DNA from: Alkaliphilus metalliredigens QYMF
Lineage (GTDB): Bacteria > Bacillota > Clostridia > Peptostreptococcales > Natronincolaceae
Length of the DNA stretch: 64,000 nucleotides
Direction of reading: 5' to 3'
Assembly: GCF_000016985.1 (NCBI RefSeq)
Contig: NC_009633.1
Span: forward strand, 2,461,539-2,525,538
Below are positions 16,113-24,839 of the stretch, piece by piece. The position numbers and the translations under genes are program-made. The notes beneath the pieces were generated by a model, which saw nothing but the letters and a program-made list of their open reading frames with translations, made no database searches and was not told the DNA's origin. Every line of letters starts with the position of its first letter. The stretch's first letter is position 1.

Positions 16113-16438
16113 ATGCAGGGAACCTAAGGTACAAGGTTGATGTATATGCCAAAGTAAAGTTTGAAAATGAACTAAAAGAAACTGACTATAGAGATGAGAA
16201 ACTAAAAAGCATATGGACGGAGATCATTCCTCAAACCGGAAGCTTAAAGAATCAGCAGGTGGAAACGATGCTCTCCACAGTAACTCATAAAATAAAGTGC
16301 AGATATGTTTCGGCTAAAGACATCACCAAAGATATGCATTTTATCTATAAGGGTCATAGATTCGATATAAGGTATATTCTCAATCCATACTTTAAGAATG
16401 AAACGCTAGAGTTTTTCTGTGAGGAAGTGATTGAATAA
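16109..16438 (+). CDS. Head closure / head-tail joining protein, SPP1 gp16-like (109 aa)
   Basis: Recognised from GNLRYKVDVYAKVKF, IWTEIIPQTGSL, THKIKCRY and FIYKGHRFDIRYILNP, the pattern of phage head-tail adaptors of the gp16/Phage_H_T_join type. It should stop DNA leakage and accept the tail. Starts and ends overlap neighbours by one to four bases, as in a tightly coupled operon. Confidence 0.85.
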   Translation: MNAGNLRYKVDVYAKVKFENELKETDYRDEKLKSIWTEIIPQTGSLKNQQVETMLSTVTHKIKCRYVSAKDITKDMHFIYKGHRFDIRYILNPYFKNETLEFFCEEVIE

Positions 16439-16869
16439 TGGCTTCAGAAGATGGATTTGACTTGAGAGAGTTAGATAACTTTCAGAAAAAATTACTTCAA
16501 AAGGCTCAGAAAGAATTTCCAAGAGAGACATATCGATTCCTTAGAAAAGCTGGGAGTAAAGGGCGGACCCATGTAGCTAGAAAGTCCAGATCTATTGTAA
16601 AAAAGAAAAGCGGTAATTATCACAAAGGTTGGAAACGCGGTAAGGCGTATAAAAAAAGAAGTAATGATGCTTATGAAGTACAAATCAGAAATAGTGCACC
16701 ACATGCACACTTGATCGAATATGGACATAGGCAAGTTACAAAAGATGGACGTGAAGTTGGTTTTGTAGAAGGAAAGCATGTCCTAGAAAAAGGAATCAAA
16801 GAATTTCAAAGTGAGTACTTTGACATGGTAGAGGATTGGTTAGATGAAATGTTAGACAAAGGGTTGTGA
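16438..16869 (+). CDS. HK97 gp10-like tail completion protein (143 aa)
   Basis: The basic N-terminal half, the NSAPHAHLIEYGHRQV motif in the middle and the later HVLEKGIKEF segment are diagnostic of HK97 gp10-type proteins, which act at the head-tail interface or in tail completion. Length is normal. It starts at the last base of the previous stop codon. Confidence 0.85.
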   Translation: MASEDGFDLRELDNFQKKLLQKAQKEFPRETYRFLRKAGSKGRTHVARKSRSIVKKKSGNYHKGWKRGKAYKKRSNDAYEVQIRNSAPHAHLIEYGHRQVTKDGREVGFVEGKHVLEKGIKEFQSEYFDMVEDWLDEMLDKGL

Positions 16870-16873
16870 TGGA

Positions 16874-17293
16874 ATGATAACCTTGAAAGATATAAAAATA
16901 GCAATAACAACACGATTGAAAAATACTTTGGACATTGAAATAACAAGTAAAGATATAAAAGAAGGTTTTAAACGACCTTCTTTTTTTATTCAACTAGATA
17001 ACATAAGAAAGTCTGCAGCTGGAGTCGATCAGGTTAAAAGAGAATTAACAGTAAGAATTTATTATTTCCCTAGTGACAGGTATCAGTACAGTATTGAAAT
17101 TCTAGACATACAAGAGCAGCTTGAAGAAATATTTGATACAAAATTAAAAGTAATTGATAGGTACTTAAATATAGATGAAATTGAATCTATAACAACTGAT
17201 GGGGTATTACAATTATATTTTGACATTGCCTATGAAGAAGGGCGAGAAATTGATGAAGTAGAGGTCATGGAAGAACTTTACTTGAAGGAGTGA
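16874..17293 (+). CDS. Tail terminator-like protein (DUF6838 type, 139 aa)
   Basis: The order just before the sheath gene, the size and the pattern FKRPSFFIQLDN ... RELTVRIYYFP ... LDIQEQLEEIF match the phage tail terminator family seen in PBSX-like and Clostridium myophages. The protein would cap the growing tail tube. Start ATG 16874 lies four bases after the previous stop. Confidence 0.7.
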   Translation: MITLKDIKIAITTRLKNTLDIEITSKDIKEGFKRPSFFIQLDNIRKSAAGVDQVKRELTVRIYYFPSDRYQYSIEILDIQEQLEEIFDTKLKVIDRYLNIDEIESITTDGVLQLYFDIAYEEGREIDEVEVMEELYLKE

Positions 17294-17299
17294 TGATAA

Positions 17300-18355
17300 G
17301 TGGGATTACCACAAATAAATATAGAATTTAGTGGGAAAGCGGTATCTGCTGTTGAAAGAAGTGCAAGGGGGATTGTAGCGCTAATACTTAAAGATGCCAC
17401 AGGGACCTTTGATGTAAAAGAGTATAGAAGTATAGAGGAAATCAAGGTAGAAGATTGGACACCAGCTAATATAGATTACATTAAAAAGGCCTTCATGGGA
17501 ACACCGGCAAAAGTCATTTGTGAGAGGCTGGACACGGCAGAGAGTGATTATTCAGAGGTGTTGACTAGGCTAGGTTTTAAGAAGTGGAATTACCTTGCTA
17601 TACCTGACTTAGAGAATGCAACTGACATTGAAACTTGGTTAAAGGGTAAAAGAGAAAATGGCAAGAAGACATTCAAAGCAGTATTACCTAATGCATCTAC
17701 GGGGGACCATGAAGGAATCATCAACTTTACGACAACTGATATAAAAGTAGGAGATAAGACATATACAACTGCTGAATATTGTTGTAGGATAGCTGGTGTT
17801 TTAGCAGGGTTACCATTCACAAGAAGTGCAACTTACTATGTGCTACCAGAAGTAGAAGGCATTACAGAAAGCACTACCCCGGATTCAGATATTGAAAGTG
17901 GAAAGCTTATTTTAGTCAATGACGGTGAAAAGATTAAAATCGGTCGTGCAGTAAACTCTCTCGTATCAACAACAGTTTCAAAAACAGAGGACTTTAAGAA
18001 AATCAAAATAGTTGAGGTAATGGACATGGTTAAGGATGATATAAGAGATACCTTTAACAATAATTATATCGGAAAGGTCAATAACATCTATGACAATCAA
18101 GTGCTATTCTTTACATCTGTTAATGCTTATTTTAAAGGACTTGCTGGAGACGAAATATTTGACCGTAATTTCCAAAATAAAGCGGATGTAGATGTAGAAG
18201 CCCAAAGATTAGCATGGGAAGGAATTGGGACCGATGTTAGCCAGTTAAGTGATCAAGAAGTAAAAGAAAAGTCATTTAGAAGCAATGTATATGCCAAGGC
18301 TAATGTCAAAATAGTAGATGCTATGGAAGATTTAGACTTTAGTATAGCCATTTAA
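17300..18355 (+). CDS. xkdK: Phage tail sheath protein, XkdK-like (351 aa)
   Basis: The contractile outer tube of the tail. The N-terminus GLPQINIEFSGKAVSAVERS and the ARGIVALIL strand are typical of XkdK-type sheaths. The C-terminal QRLAWEGIGTDVSQLSDQEV and VKIVDAMEDLDFSIAI segments are the conserved sheath end. GTG 17300 follows GAAGGAGTG. Its presence makes this a myovirus-type tail. Confidence 0.9.
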   Translation: MGLPQINIEFSGKAVSAVERSARGIVALILKDATGTFDVKEYRSIEEIKVEDWTPANIDYIKKAFMGTPAKVICERLDTAESDYSEVLTRLGFKKWNYLAIPDLENATDIETWLKGKRENGKKTFKAVLPNASTGDHEGIINFTTTDIKVGDKTYTTAEYCCRIAGVLAGLPFTRSATYYVLPEVEGITESTTPDSDIESGKLILVNDGEKIKIGRAVNSLVSTTVSKTEDFKKIKIVEVMDMVKDDIRDTFNNNYIGKVNNIYDNQVLFFTSVNAYFKGLAGDEIFDRNFQNKADVDVEAQRLAWEGIGTDVSQLSDQEVKEKSFRSNVYAKANVKIVDAMEDLDFSIAI

Positions 18356-18370
18356 GAAGGGATGATATAG

Positions 18371-18814
18371 ATGGGTAAGAGCAAGATACCAAGCAATAAA
18401 CAGATTAACGGTACCTTTGGAGCATTGTGGTTAGATGGAGAGAAACTAGCTGACGTAGATAGCTTTGAAAGCAAAATCAACATCAATTATGAGGATGTCA
18501 ACATGGCAGAGGATTTAGCTACTCATAAAAAGATGACTGGGTGGGCTGGAGAAGGAACGTTAGCTCTAAAGAAAGTATATTCCACTGGTGCAAGCTTAAT
18601 TGGTCAAAAGCTGAAGGAAGGCATTATGCCAGTATTCACAATGGTAAGTAAACTACAAGATCCAGATGCATATGGAGCAGAGCGTGTTTCTATGGAGGAA
18701 GTGACTTTTAATGAATTTACTCTTGCTAAGTTTGCTCAAAAAGAACTTCAAACAGAAGAACTACCATTTGCATTTGCAGATTTTGAATTAATCGATCTTA
18801 TTGGAAGGAGATAA
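18371..18814 (+). CDS. xkdM: Phage tail tube protein, XkdM-like (147 aa)
   Basis: The inner tail tube. NGTFGALWLDGEKLADVDSF and the TGWAGEGTLALKKVYS segment match the DUF2001/XkdM family, and the length is normal. ATG 18371 follows AGGGATG. It follows the sheath gene by 15 bases as in PBSX. Confidence 0.9.
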   Translation: MGKSKIPSNKQINGTFGALWLDGEKLADVDSFESKININYEDVNMAEDLATHKKMTGWAGEGTLALKKVYSTGASLIGQKLKEGIMPVFTMVSKLQDPDAYGAERVSMEEVTFNEFTLAKFAQKELQTEELPFAFADFELIDLIGRR

Positions 18815-18816
18815 AC

Positions 18817-19224
18817 ATGGCTAAAAAACCAGTTATAAAAAAACTAACGCTAAACGATTTGATGCAGCAAAGAGAAAAGTATGAGGTGAAACAAGATACA
18901 AAAGAAGAGGTGCTTTTAAGGAGAGGTGACGACCAGGTAACAATAACAATTAAAAAGCCGACTCGATCACTTTGCTTGGAATGTATCACCTTATCTCAAG
19001 ATGAAAATCGTCAAGAACAGGCAGATATTAATATGGTTTATAATATCGTAGTGGAACCCAACCTGAAGGATACGAATCTACACAAAGCTTATGGCTGTAT
19101 AGAACCTATTGAAATTGTAGAGAAGATATTCGAAACTGGAGAAATTGCTCAAATATCTGGATATGGTATGGAATTGGCTGGGTATGGTAATGAAATGAAA
19201 GCGATCAAAGATATAAAAAACTAA
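18817..19224 (+). CDS. xkdN: Tail assembly chaperone, XkdN-like, short form (135 aa)
   Basis: The product between the tube and tape-measure genes matches XkdN, equivalent to the lambda gpG chaperone that coats the tape measure. It begins MAKKPVIKKLTLNDLMQQRE and has SLCLECITLSQDEN in the middle. Its last codons form a slippery A AAA AAC heptamer followed by a perfect hairpin, so a fraction of ribosomes should shift to give a longer form ending at 19379. ATG 18817 follows TTGGAAGGAG. Confidence 0.85.
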   Translation: MAKKPVIKKLTLNDLMQQREKYEVKQDTKEEVLLRRGDDQVTITIKKPTRSLCLECITLSQDENRQEQADINMVYNIVVEPNLKDTNLHKAYGCIEPIEIVEKIFETGEIAQISGYGMELAGYGNEMKAIKDIKN

Positions 19225-19264
19225 TAAGTAGTGATGGAGAGTTATATTTTATTCATCACTACTT
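19215..19264 (+). promoter_or_regulatory. -1 ribosomal frameshift site with stimulatory hairpin
   Basis: The heptamer A AAA AAC (19215-19221) is in the correct phase of the xkdN frame, directly before its stop codon. Four bases later an 11-bp perfect stem (19226-19236 with 19254-19264, 17-base loop) follows. A -1 slip joins xkdN to a 52-codon frame ending at TGA 19379 and makes a 187-residue fusion, equivalent to lambda G-GT. Confidence 0.85.
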
Positions 19265-19379
19265 ACAAAAGGGTTTTGAAATAGACCATTTAATCAATCT
19301 TTCATGGGTTGAGCGACGATTTATGATGGCCAGTATGGAAATATATAAAGAAGAATTACAGGCAGGGTTGCAAATATGA
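19222..19379 (+). CDS. Frameshift extension of the tail assembly chaperone (GT-like part)
   Basis: An open frame of 52 codons in the -1 frame, starting CTA-ATA-AGT after the slip. It contains GELYFIHHYLQKGFEIDHL and WVERRFMMASMEIYKEEL, a pattern known from downstream tail-chaperone parts (LSxxEKxFMxASM-like). It has no start codon or ribosome site of its own, which fits expression only as a fusion with XkdN. The T part would contact tape-measure and tube proteins. Confidence 0.8.
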
Positions 19380-19410
19380 TCCTGTCTTATTCTTATAGGT
19401 AGGTGAAACT

Positions 19411-19869
19411 ATGGCTGCTAAAAGTATAAAGGCGATATTAACTCTTAATGATAAGAATTTTTCGTCTAACATGAAGAAGGCATCGGGTGGAGTTAATGGC
19501 TTTAATAAAAGACTGAAACATAGTGGGAACCAAGTTACGAAGTTTAGAAAGAACACAGTAAATAGCTTTAAAAGAGTGGCTAAAAGCGCTGTGGGGTTAG
19601 CGGCTGCTTATGTAGGATTTAGAGCCTTGTCTAGAGGGATAAGTAGTAGTGTTGAAGCTGCTAAGGCACAGATAGATGCAGAAACGAAGTTGATTGCAGT
19701 AATGAAAAATACAAAAGGAATGACAGAACAAAATGCGCAAAGTGTGATTAAATACGCTGGTGAATTACAGAAGGTTGGTGTAATTGGTGATGAAGTAGCC
19801 TTATCAGGTGTACAACAGTTAGCTACATATCAATTACAAGAGAAGACACTTAAAAAACTAATGCCGGGT
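19411..19869 (+). CDS. Tape-measure protein, exon 1 (residues 1-153)
   Basis: ATG 19411 follows TAGGTAGGTG. Exon 1 encodes the basic N-terminus and a helical segment (RALSRGISSSVEAAKAQIDA), ending at GGT 19867-19869 in LKKLMPG. Unspliced, the frame would stop at 19908 after 12 foreign residues. Joining base 19869 to 21155 gives LMPG-MNDLLAQQKG in frame and a 632-residue protein. The tape measure sets tail length and threads into the host envelope. Confidence 0.9.
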
Positions 19870-21154
19870 AAACATTCTTGCCCAGCTACTGAGAAATTGG
19901 TAGCTTAAAACAGAACGTGAATTCAGGGAAAATCTAAGTTTATATTAATTTAACAAATCCTTTAGTTATAATTTTATTTCAAATAGTGTAAAGGGTGGAT
20001 AAGATGCCAAAGAAAATTACTTATGATTTTGTGAAAAAGTATGTTCTTGAAAATAGTAATTGTCAGCTAATGAGTAATGACTATATTAATAATAGTTCTA
20101 AACTAGAATTTAAATGTGGATGTGGGAATATCTTCGAAACTTCTTTTGCAAAGTTTAAGGATAGAAAAAAAAGACAATGCAATGAATGTGGATTTGCTTT
20201 AAGGGGACAGTATCAAAGTAAAACTCCTGAAGAATTCAGAGAAGAAGTTCAAAATATTGTAGGAAATGAATATATAGTGCTAGGATATTATTCTGGAGCT
20301 GTAGAAAAAATTAAATTTAGGCATAATTCGTGTGGTAATGAATATCTAGCAGCACCACATGATTTTTTATCAGGCAAAAGATGCCCTAAATGCAGAAGGC
20401 CTAGATACAACACTACCACAGATGAGTTCAAAAAAATTATCAAAGAACTAACCAATGGAGAGTATGATGTGGTTGGCGAATATACGAGTTCACATACACA
20501 TATAAGGTTAAAACATAATCTTTGTGGAACGGAATATAAAGTAACTCCAAATAATTTTACATCTCATGGTCGAAGATGTCCTAACTATGACTGCCATATA
20601 AGAAGAGTAGGAGGGATAAATCACCACGCTTATAATCCAGATTTAACTGATGAAGAAAGAATAAATCGCAGAGATTTAAAAGAAAATATTAAATGGCGCA
20701 AATCAGTTTATAGAAAAGATGGGTATAAGTGTGTTTCTTGTGGTGATGATCAAGGAAGAAATCTTGTAGCACATCATCTAGATGGATATAACTGGTGTGT
20801 AGAAAAGAGATTTGATGTGAAAAATGGAGTCACTTTATGTGAAATATGTCATAAGGCTTTCCACCATAATTATGGATATGGAAATAATACCAAAGAGCAA
20901 TTTCAAGAATTCATAAGTAGAAATTAATATAAATATGACGATCCTGAGCCAAGTCATTGAGGAAACTCATGAAAGGTGCAGAGACTAGATAAAGTAAGCT
21001 AAGTAAAAAGACATTATCGGGTGTCTTTTTTATATGCTGAAATATCCATGAGCGCGTTCTACTCTAACAGTTAAAGCTGAGGGTAATGATATAGTCCGAA
21101 CTTATAGGAAACTGTAAGAGGTATAGGATAAAGAGCCTATGCGATAACAAATTG
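19870..21154 (+). mobile_element. Group I intron in the tape-measure gene (1285 nt)
   Basis: Exon 1 ends with T (19869) and the intron ends with G (21154), as group I introns require. P1 is visible: exon GGGT (19866-19869) pairs with GCCC (19880-19883), giving the U-G pair at the splice site. The P7 halves GACTA (20983-20987) and TAGTC (21092-21096) lie in typical contexts, GCAGAGACTAGAT and GATATAGTCCGAAC. CCTGAGCCAAG near 20943 fits the P4 region. The intron carries an HNH endonuclease gene. Confidence 0.93.
20004..20927 (+). CDS. Intron-encoded HNH homing endonuclease (307 aa)
   Basis: ATG 20004 follows AAAGGGTGG. The N-terminal two thirds hold repeated Cys-rich modules (FKCGCGNIFET, QCNECG, RCPKCRRP, RCPNYDCH), probably zinc-finger DNA-binding units. 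The C-terminus is an HNH domain (WRKSVYRKDGYKCVSCG, VAHHLDGYNW, LCEICHKAFHHNYG). It would cut intronless tape-measure genes and spread the intron. The gene is AT-rich, lies wholly inside the intron, and ends shortly before the P4-P7 core. Confidence 0.9.
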   Translation: MPKKITYDFVKKYVLENSNCQLMSNDYINNSSKLEFKCGCGNIFETSFAKFKDRKKRQCNECGFALRGQYQSKTPEEFREEVQNIVGNEYIVLGYYSGAVEKIKFRHNSCGNEYLAAPHDFLSGKRCPKCRRPRYNTTTDEFKKIIKELTNGEYDVVGEYTSSHTHIRLKHNLCGTEYKVTPNNFTSHGRRCPNYDCHIRRVGGINHHAYNPDLTDEERINRRDLKENIKWRKSVYRKDGYKCVSCGDDQGRNLVAHHLDGYNWCVEKRFDVKNGVTLCEICHKAFHHNYGYGNNTKEQFQEFISRN

Positions 21155-22594
21155 ATGAATGATCTTCTAGCCCAGCAAAAAGGGCTTAATGCAACTCAAC
21201 AAGATTCAGTAAATATAGGTAATATGATTGGTAAGGTTATGAATGGTCAAGTAGGTGCATTAAGTAGAGCTGGTATTAACTTTACTAAAGCACAGGAGCA
21301 AATATTAAAATATGGTACCGAAACTGAGAAGGCTGCAACATTAGCAGAGGTACTGGAAATGAATGTAGGTGGGGTTAATAAGGCCTTAGCTGAAACAGAT
21401 CAAGGTAAAATTCAAAACATGACAAATGCTTGGAGTGATTATAAAGAAGAGATCGGTAGAAGGATATTACCACTTCAAGGTAAGTTTGCAGGTTGGTTTG
21501 CTAAAAAGATACCAGGCATACAGTCGATAGTTGTTAGAGCAATAGACCGAGGAGTTATGGCTTTTGATAATGTAGGTAACAAAGTAGACTTTGTAACAGC
21601 TAAAATGAAAGGCATTAAGAAATGGGGGGTAGATGCTTGGAGTAACATTAAAGGTGTGGTAGATGAAAATGCAGGAACCTTAGAAAAAGTAACAGGTGTA
21701 CTTAACCATATGGGACAAGGCATTATAGGTATTAAGGATAAATTTGTAGATGCTTTTAAAAACGAAGGTGCTAGTTGGTTTAAGGATGAAGCCCTGCCGG
21801 CTATAACACAAGGGGTATTAGGTGTTCTTGACGGTGCCACAGATCTATATAACTTTGTAACTAAAAACTGGTCTAAATTTGAACCATTAATATTAGGGGT
21901 AGCGGGAGCAATCGCAACATATAAAGTAGCCGTAATAACTACTACAGCCGTGACTAAGACTGCCACTATAGTAACCAATGGAATGGCTTTAGCACAAGGA
22001 GGTTTAAATGCAGTAATGAACATGAGTCCTATTGGTTGGCTAGCACTTGGAATAGGAGCTCTTATCACAGTAGGGATTGCTCTTTATAAAAACTGGGATA
22101 CCATAAAATACAAGGCATCTGAACTAGGCAAAGGAATTAAAGATAGTTTCGCTCCTATAGGAGATTTCTTTAGTGGTCTATGGGGAGGCGTAGAGTCCGG
22201 ATTTAAGGGTTTTATAAACTTCTTTATAGATGGAATAAACACAGTGGTCAGTGGAGTAAATTCTATAAAATTTGATGTCCCTGATTGGATTCCTAAGTTT
22301 GGAGGAAAGTCGTTTGGTATTAACATACCCCAAATACCCGAGTTTGCTCTAGGGACATCTTATTTTAAAGGTGGAATGGCTCGTATTAATGAGCGTGGTG
22401 GGGAAATTGTTAATCTTCCTAATGGGTCACAAGTGATTCCAGCTGATAAGTCACAACAAATAATAAATAGAGATAATTCTAAGATAGAAGTAAAAGTATA
22501 TATTCAAGGAAATGTAATAGGCAATGAAGAGTATGCTGAGTATGTAGGCAATACAGTAGTCAAGAAAGTTAAGTTGGCGTTAGCTAACAGTTAG
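21155..22594 (+). CDS. Tape-measure protein, exon 2 (residues 154-632)
   Basis: Continuation after the intron. It begins MNDLLAQQKGLNATQQDSVN and includes GALSRAGINFTKAQEQIL, typical of tail tape-measure proteins, then a hydrophobic stretch (LGVAGAIATYKVAVITTTAV, then SPIGWLALGIGALITVGIAL) likely to insert in the host membrane. The C-terminus has the conserved ERGGEIVNLPNGSQVIPADK motif. The TTG before it is the intron's last bases, not a start. The 632-residue total is short, suggesting a short tail. Confidence 0.9.
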   Translation: MNDLLAQQKGLNATQQDSVNIGNMIGKVMNGQVGALSRAGINFTKAQEQILKYGTETEKAATLAEVLEMNVGGVNKALAETDQGKIQNMTNAWSDYKEEIGRRILPLQGKFAGWFAKKIPGIQSIVVRAIDRGVMAFDNVGNKVDFVTAKMKGIKKWGVDAWSNIKGVVDENAGTLEKVTGVLNHMGQGIIGIKDKFVDAFKNEGASWFKDEALPAITQGVLGVLDGATDLYNFVTKNWSKFEPLILGVAGAIATYKVAVITTTAVTKTATIVTNGMALAQGGLNAVMNMSPIGWLALGIGALITVGIALYKNWDTIKYKASELGKGIKDSFAPIGDFFSGLWGGVESGFKGFINFFIDGINTVVSGVNSIKFDVPDWIPKFGGKSFGINIPQIPEFALGTSYFKGGMARINERGGEIVNLPNGSQVIPADKSQQIINRDNSKIEVKVYIQGNVIGNEEYAEYVGNTVVKKVKLALANS

Positions 22595-22604
22595 GAGGGA
22601 GCTA

Positions 22605-23021
22605 GTGGATATATTTTTGAGTATCAATAATAGAGAACAAGTCATTCAACTTCCCATAATACCAGAAGACTTTCAAGTTGAATTTAGCAACAACAATGAA
22701 ACATTTGCTACTATATCCCAAGGAGATTTGAATCTAATTGGTAATCAAGGTCTCAAATCAATTATAATTGAGACCTTTTTTCCAAACAAAGAATATCCAT
22801 ATGCTAAATCTAAAGAGTTTACTGGTGACGAGTTTGTTGAGCTAATGTTTCAATGGATAGAAAGAAAAGTACCTATTCGTGTTGTAATAACAAATAATAA
22901 TGGGAAAGAGGTAGTAAATCTACCGGTAACAATAGATAGTTTTAACCAGGGCTATGATAGAACTGGAGATATTGGTTATTTTCTTGGTTTAAGGCAATTT
23001 AGATTTGTTAGGGTGAATTAA
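22605..23021 (+). CDS. Tail protein, XkdP-like (138 aa)
   Basis: GTG 22605 follows AGGAGGG. The N-terminal part (EQVIQLPIIPEDFQVEFSNN) and LRQFRFVRV end match the first domain of XkdP; no LysM domain is present, so it is shorter than PBSX XkdP. It probably links tube and baseplate. A terminator-like hairpin lies inside the coding region at 22749. Confidence 0.75.
   Translation: MDIFLSINNREQVIQLPIIPEDFQVEFSNNNETFATISQGDLNLIGNQGLKSIIIETFFPNKEYPYAKSKEFTGDEFVELMFQWIERKVPIRVVITNNNGKEVVNLPVTIDSFNQGYDRTGDIGYFLGLRQFRFVRVN
22749..22781 (+). terminator. Terminator-like hairpin inside the xkdP-like gene
   Basis: GGTCTCAA (22749-22756) and TTGAGACC (22768-22775) form a perfect 8-bp stem, immediately followed by six T. 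It has the exact form of an intrinsic terminator, yet lies about 145 bases inside a coding region. It could reduce expression of the downstream baseplate genes when translation is slow. Confidence 0.6.
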
Positions 23022-23022
23022 G

Positions 23023-24009
23023 ATGCATGTGGTTTCGGTATATAACCAAAATGGGATGAAGAAGAGTATCACAGCACTAGTGGGAAATTTAACTTGGACG
23101 AGCCATGAAAGTACTTTAGGTGTGCAGCTGAATTTTGACACTGCATATAACAATATAATTTATTTCCCCAAGGATTTAATTGATATTGGTGATGTTGTGG
23201 TATTAAGTAATGATGGTAATGAAGTTTTTAGAGGAATCATCGTCACAGAAGAAATAAATGGTGAGTTCTCAAGGCACTATATAGCCTTTGACTATGCTTT
23301 TTATCTTAACAAGTCAAAGGGGGTATATCAGTTTAATGGTATTCAGGCATCTAAAGCTATAGAGCAACTATTGAATGATCTTAATATACCAGTTGCTAAT
23401 ATAGCAAGTATTACTACAATCATAAACCATATTTATTTTGATAAAGTAATAAGTGATATTATAAAAGATATTCTCCTGCAGGCTACACAGGAAACGGGCC
23501 AAAGATATAGGCTAGAGATGAGGGCAGGCAAGTTATATATCGAAAATGAAGTTGATTTGATTGTAAATGCTACTTTTAAGCTGGCCGAAAACATTGAATC
23601 TTATAATGTAACCACTGCAATTAGCAATCTAAGCAGGAGAAGATCCATAGAGGAAATGAAGAATAGTATTATAATCATATCAGAGAATGGAGAAAGCATA
23701 AAAACTGTTGGTTCAGCAAAAGAAAGTACATCTATACAAAAATATGGTTTGTTACAAGAAGTACAAAGTGTGGATGAAAAGGATATATCACAGGCTAATC
23801 ATATAGCCAGGACACTTTTAAAGGACTTAAATAAAATATTTGAAGACAACAGTGTAGAACTCATTGGAAATGACAGTGTTAGAGCTGGCAGAATAATAAA
23901 CATATCTGAGCCTATCACAGGAATGAATGGGCAATACAAAATTAAGTCCTGTACTCATAATGTTAGTAATGGCATACATAAAATGTCATTGGATTTGGGG
24001 GTGTTATAG
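23023..24009 (+). CDS. xkdQ: Baseplate hub protein, XkdQ/YqbQ-like (328 aa)
   Basis: ATG 23023 starts one base after the previous stop. The order of domains (early LTWTSHESTLGVQLNFD, DVVVLSNDGNEVFRGIIV, later LLQEVQSVDEKDISQANHIA and the HNVSNGIHKMSLDLGV end) matches XkdQ, a gpD/gp27-type hub of contractile tails. It sits at the central axis of the baseplate. Length is normal. Confidence 0.85.
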   Translation: MHVVSVYNQNGMKKSITALVGNLTWTSHESTLGVQLNFDTAYNNIIYFPKDLIDIGDVVVLSNDGNEVFRGIIVTEEINGEFSRHYIAFDYAFYLNKSKGVYQFNGIQASKAIEQLLNDLNIPVANIASITTIINHIYFDKVISDIIKDILLQATQETGQRYRLEMRAGKLYIENEVDLIVNATFKLAENIESYNVTTAISNLSRRRSIEEMKNSIIIISENGESIKTVGSAKESTSIQKYGLLQEVQSVDEKDISQANHIARTLLKDLNKIFEDNSVELIGNDSVRAGRIINISEPITGMNGQYKIKSCTHNVSNGIHKMSLDLGVL

Positions 24010-24399
24010 ATGAATGGCATTAAAGAGTTAGCTGAAATGTTTAAAGAAAGAGAGAATAAGGCTTACATGGGTCCCCAAATAGGAAAGGTGATAACTCCTC
24101 CTCCTAATATCAAGGTATCACTGGGAGATAAAATTATATTGGAGAAGAACAGATTAATTATAGCTGCCCACGTATTATCAGGTTATACAAGGCAATTTCA
24201 AGGTCAAAGTAACGGAACGATTACTACTAAAACACCACCTAGTCCAGTGAGCTATAGTGAATACACAGTATTAGAAGATTTAAACCATGCTGGAGAAATC
24301 GTCTATACTGATACATTAAAAACTGGTGATGAAGTAATTCTATTGCCTAGTACCGATGAGCAAAAATATATTATTATAGATAAGGCGGTGAGATTATAG
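24010..24399 (+). CDS. xkdR: Baseplate protein, DUF2577/XkdR-like (129 aa)
   Basis: It follows XkdQ directly and precedes the gp25-like gene, the PBSX order. The pattern NIKVSLGDKIILEKNRLIIA and GDEVILLPSTDEQKYIIIDK fits DUF2577, an OB-like fold of baseplate hubs. Starts ATG 24010 immediately after the XkdQ stop. Confidence 0.8.
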   Translation: MNGIKELAEMFKERENKAYMGPQIGKVITPPPNIKVSLGDKIILEKNRLIIAAHVLSGYTRQFQGQSNGTITTKTPPSPVSYSEYTVLEDLNHAGEIVYTDTLKTGDEVILLPSTDEQKYIIIDKAVRL

Positions 24400-24839
24400 T
24401 GCTGCCACAAATAGCAAACTTAGAAATCGATGGTGATGATCAACAACAGACTACTCAAATAGGGAAGTCTTTTTTATTTGATTTCAATAAGGGTGAATTT
24501 GTGTTTAAGGATGGAAAGTTAGTGCCAGTAGAAGGAATTGAAGCTTTAAAAGTATGGATTGAAAAGACACTGAGAACAGAAAAGTTTAGATTTAAAGTTT
24601 ATGAAGGCACGGAGTATGGTGTCACCGTTGAAGATCTAATTATTGGCCATAACTATCCTATCAGTTTTGCTGAGTCAGAGGTCAAAAGAGAGGTATCCGA
24701 AGCTCTAGGTACTCACCCGTGGATAGAACGCTTGGTGGATTGGGGCTTAGAAAGAGAAAAATCAATACTTAAGATATCCTTTAGAGTGATTTTAGTAAAT
24801 GGAAATTCATTTGATCAGGTGGTGAATTACAATGTATGA
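24399..24839 (+). CDS. xkdS: Baseplate wedge protein, DUF2634/XkdS-like (146 aa)
   Basis: GTG 24399 follows AAGGCGGTGAG. The core GIEALKVWIEKTLRTEKFRF then YEGTEYGVTVEDLI is the DUF2634 (XkdS, gp25-like) pattern. This wedge component starts sheath assembly. Overlaps the next gene by eight bases. Confidence 0.85.
   Translation: MLPQIANLEIDGDDQQQTTQIGKSFLFDFNKGEFVFKDGKLVPVEGIEALKVWIEKTLRTEKFRFKVYEGTEYGVTVEDLIIGHNYPISFAESEVKREVSEALGTHPWIERLVDWGLEREKSILKISFRVILVNGNSFDQVVNYNV

Noticed and set aside
21152-21154. TTG as an internal start of a separate tape-measure gene
   Set aside because: These three bases are the end of the group I intron; there is no ribosome site and the spliced frame is continuous with exon 1.
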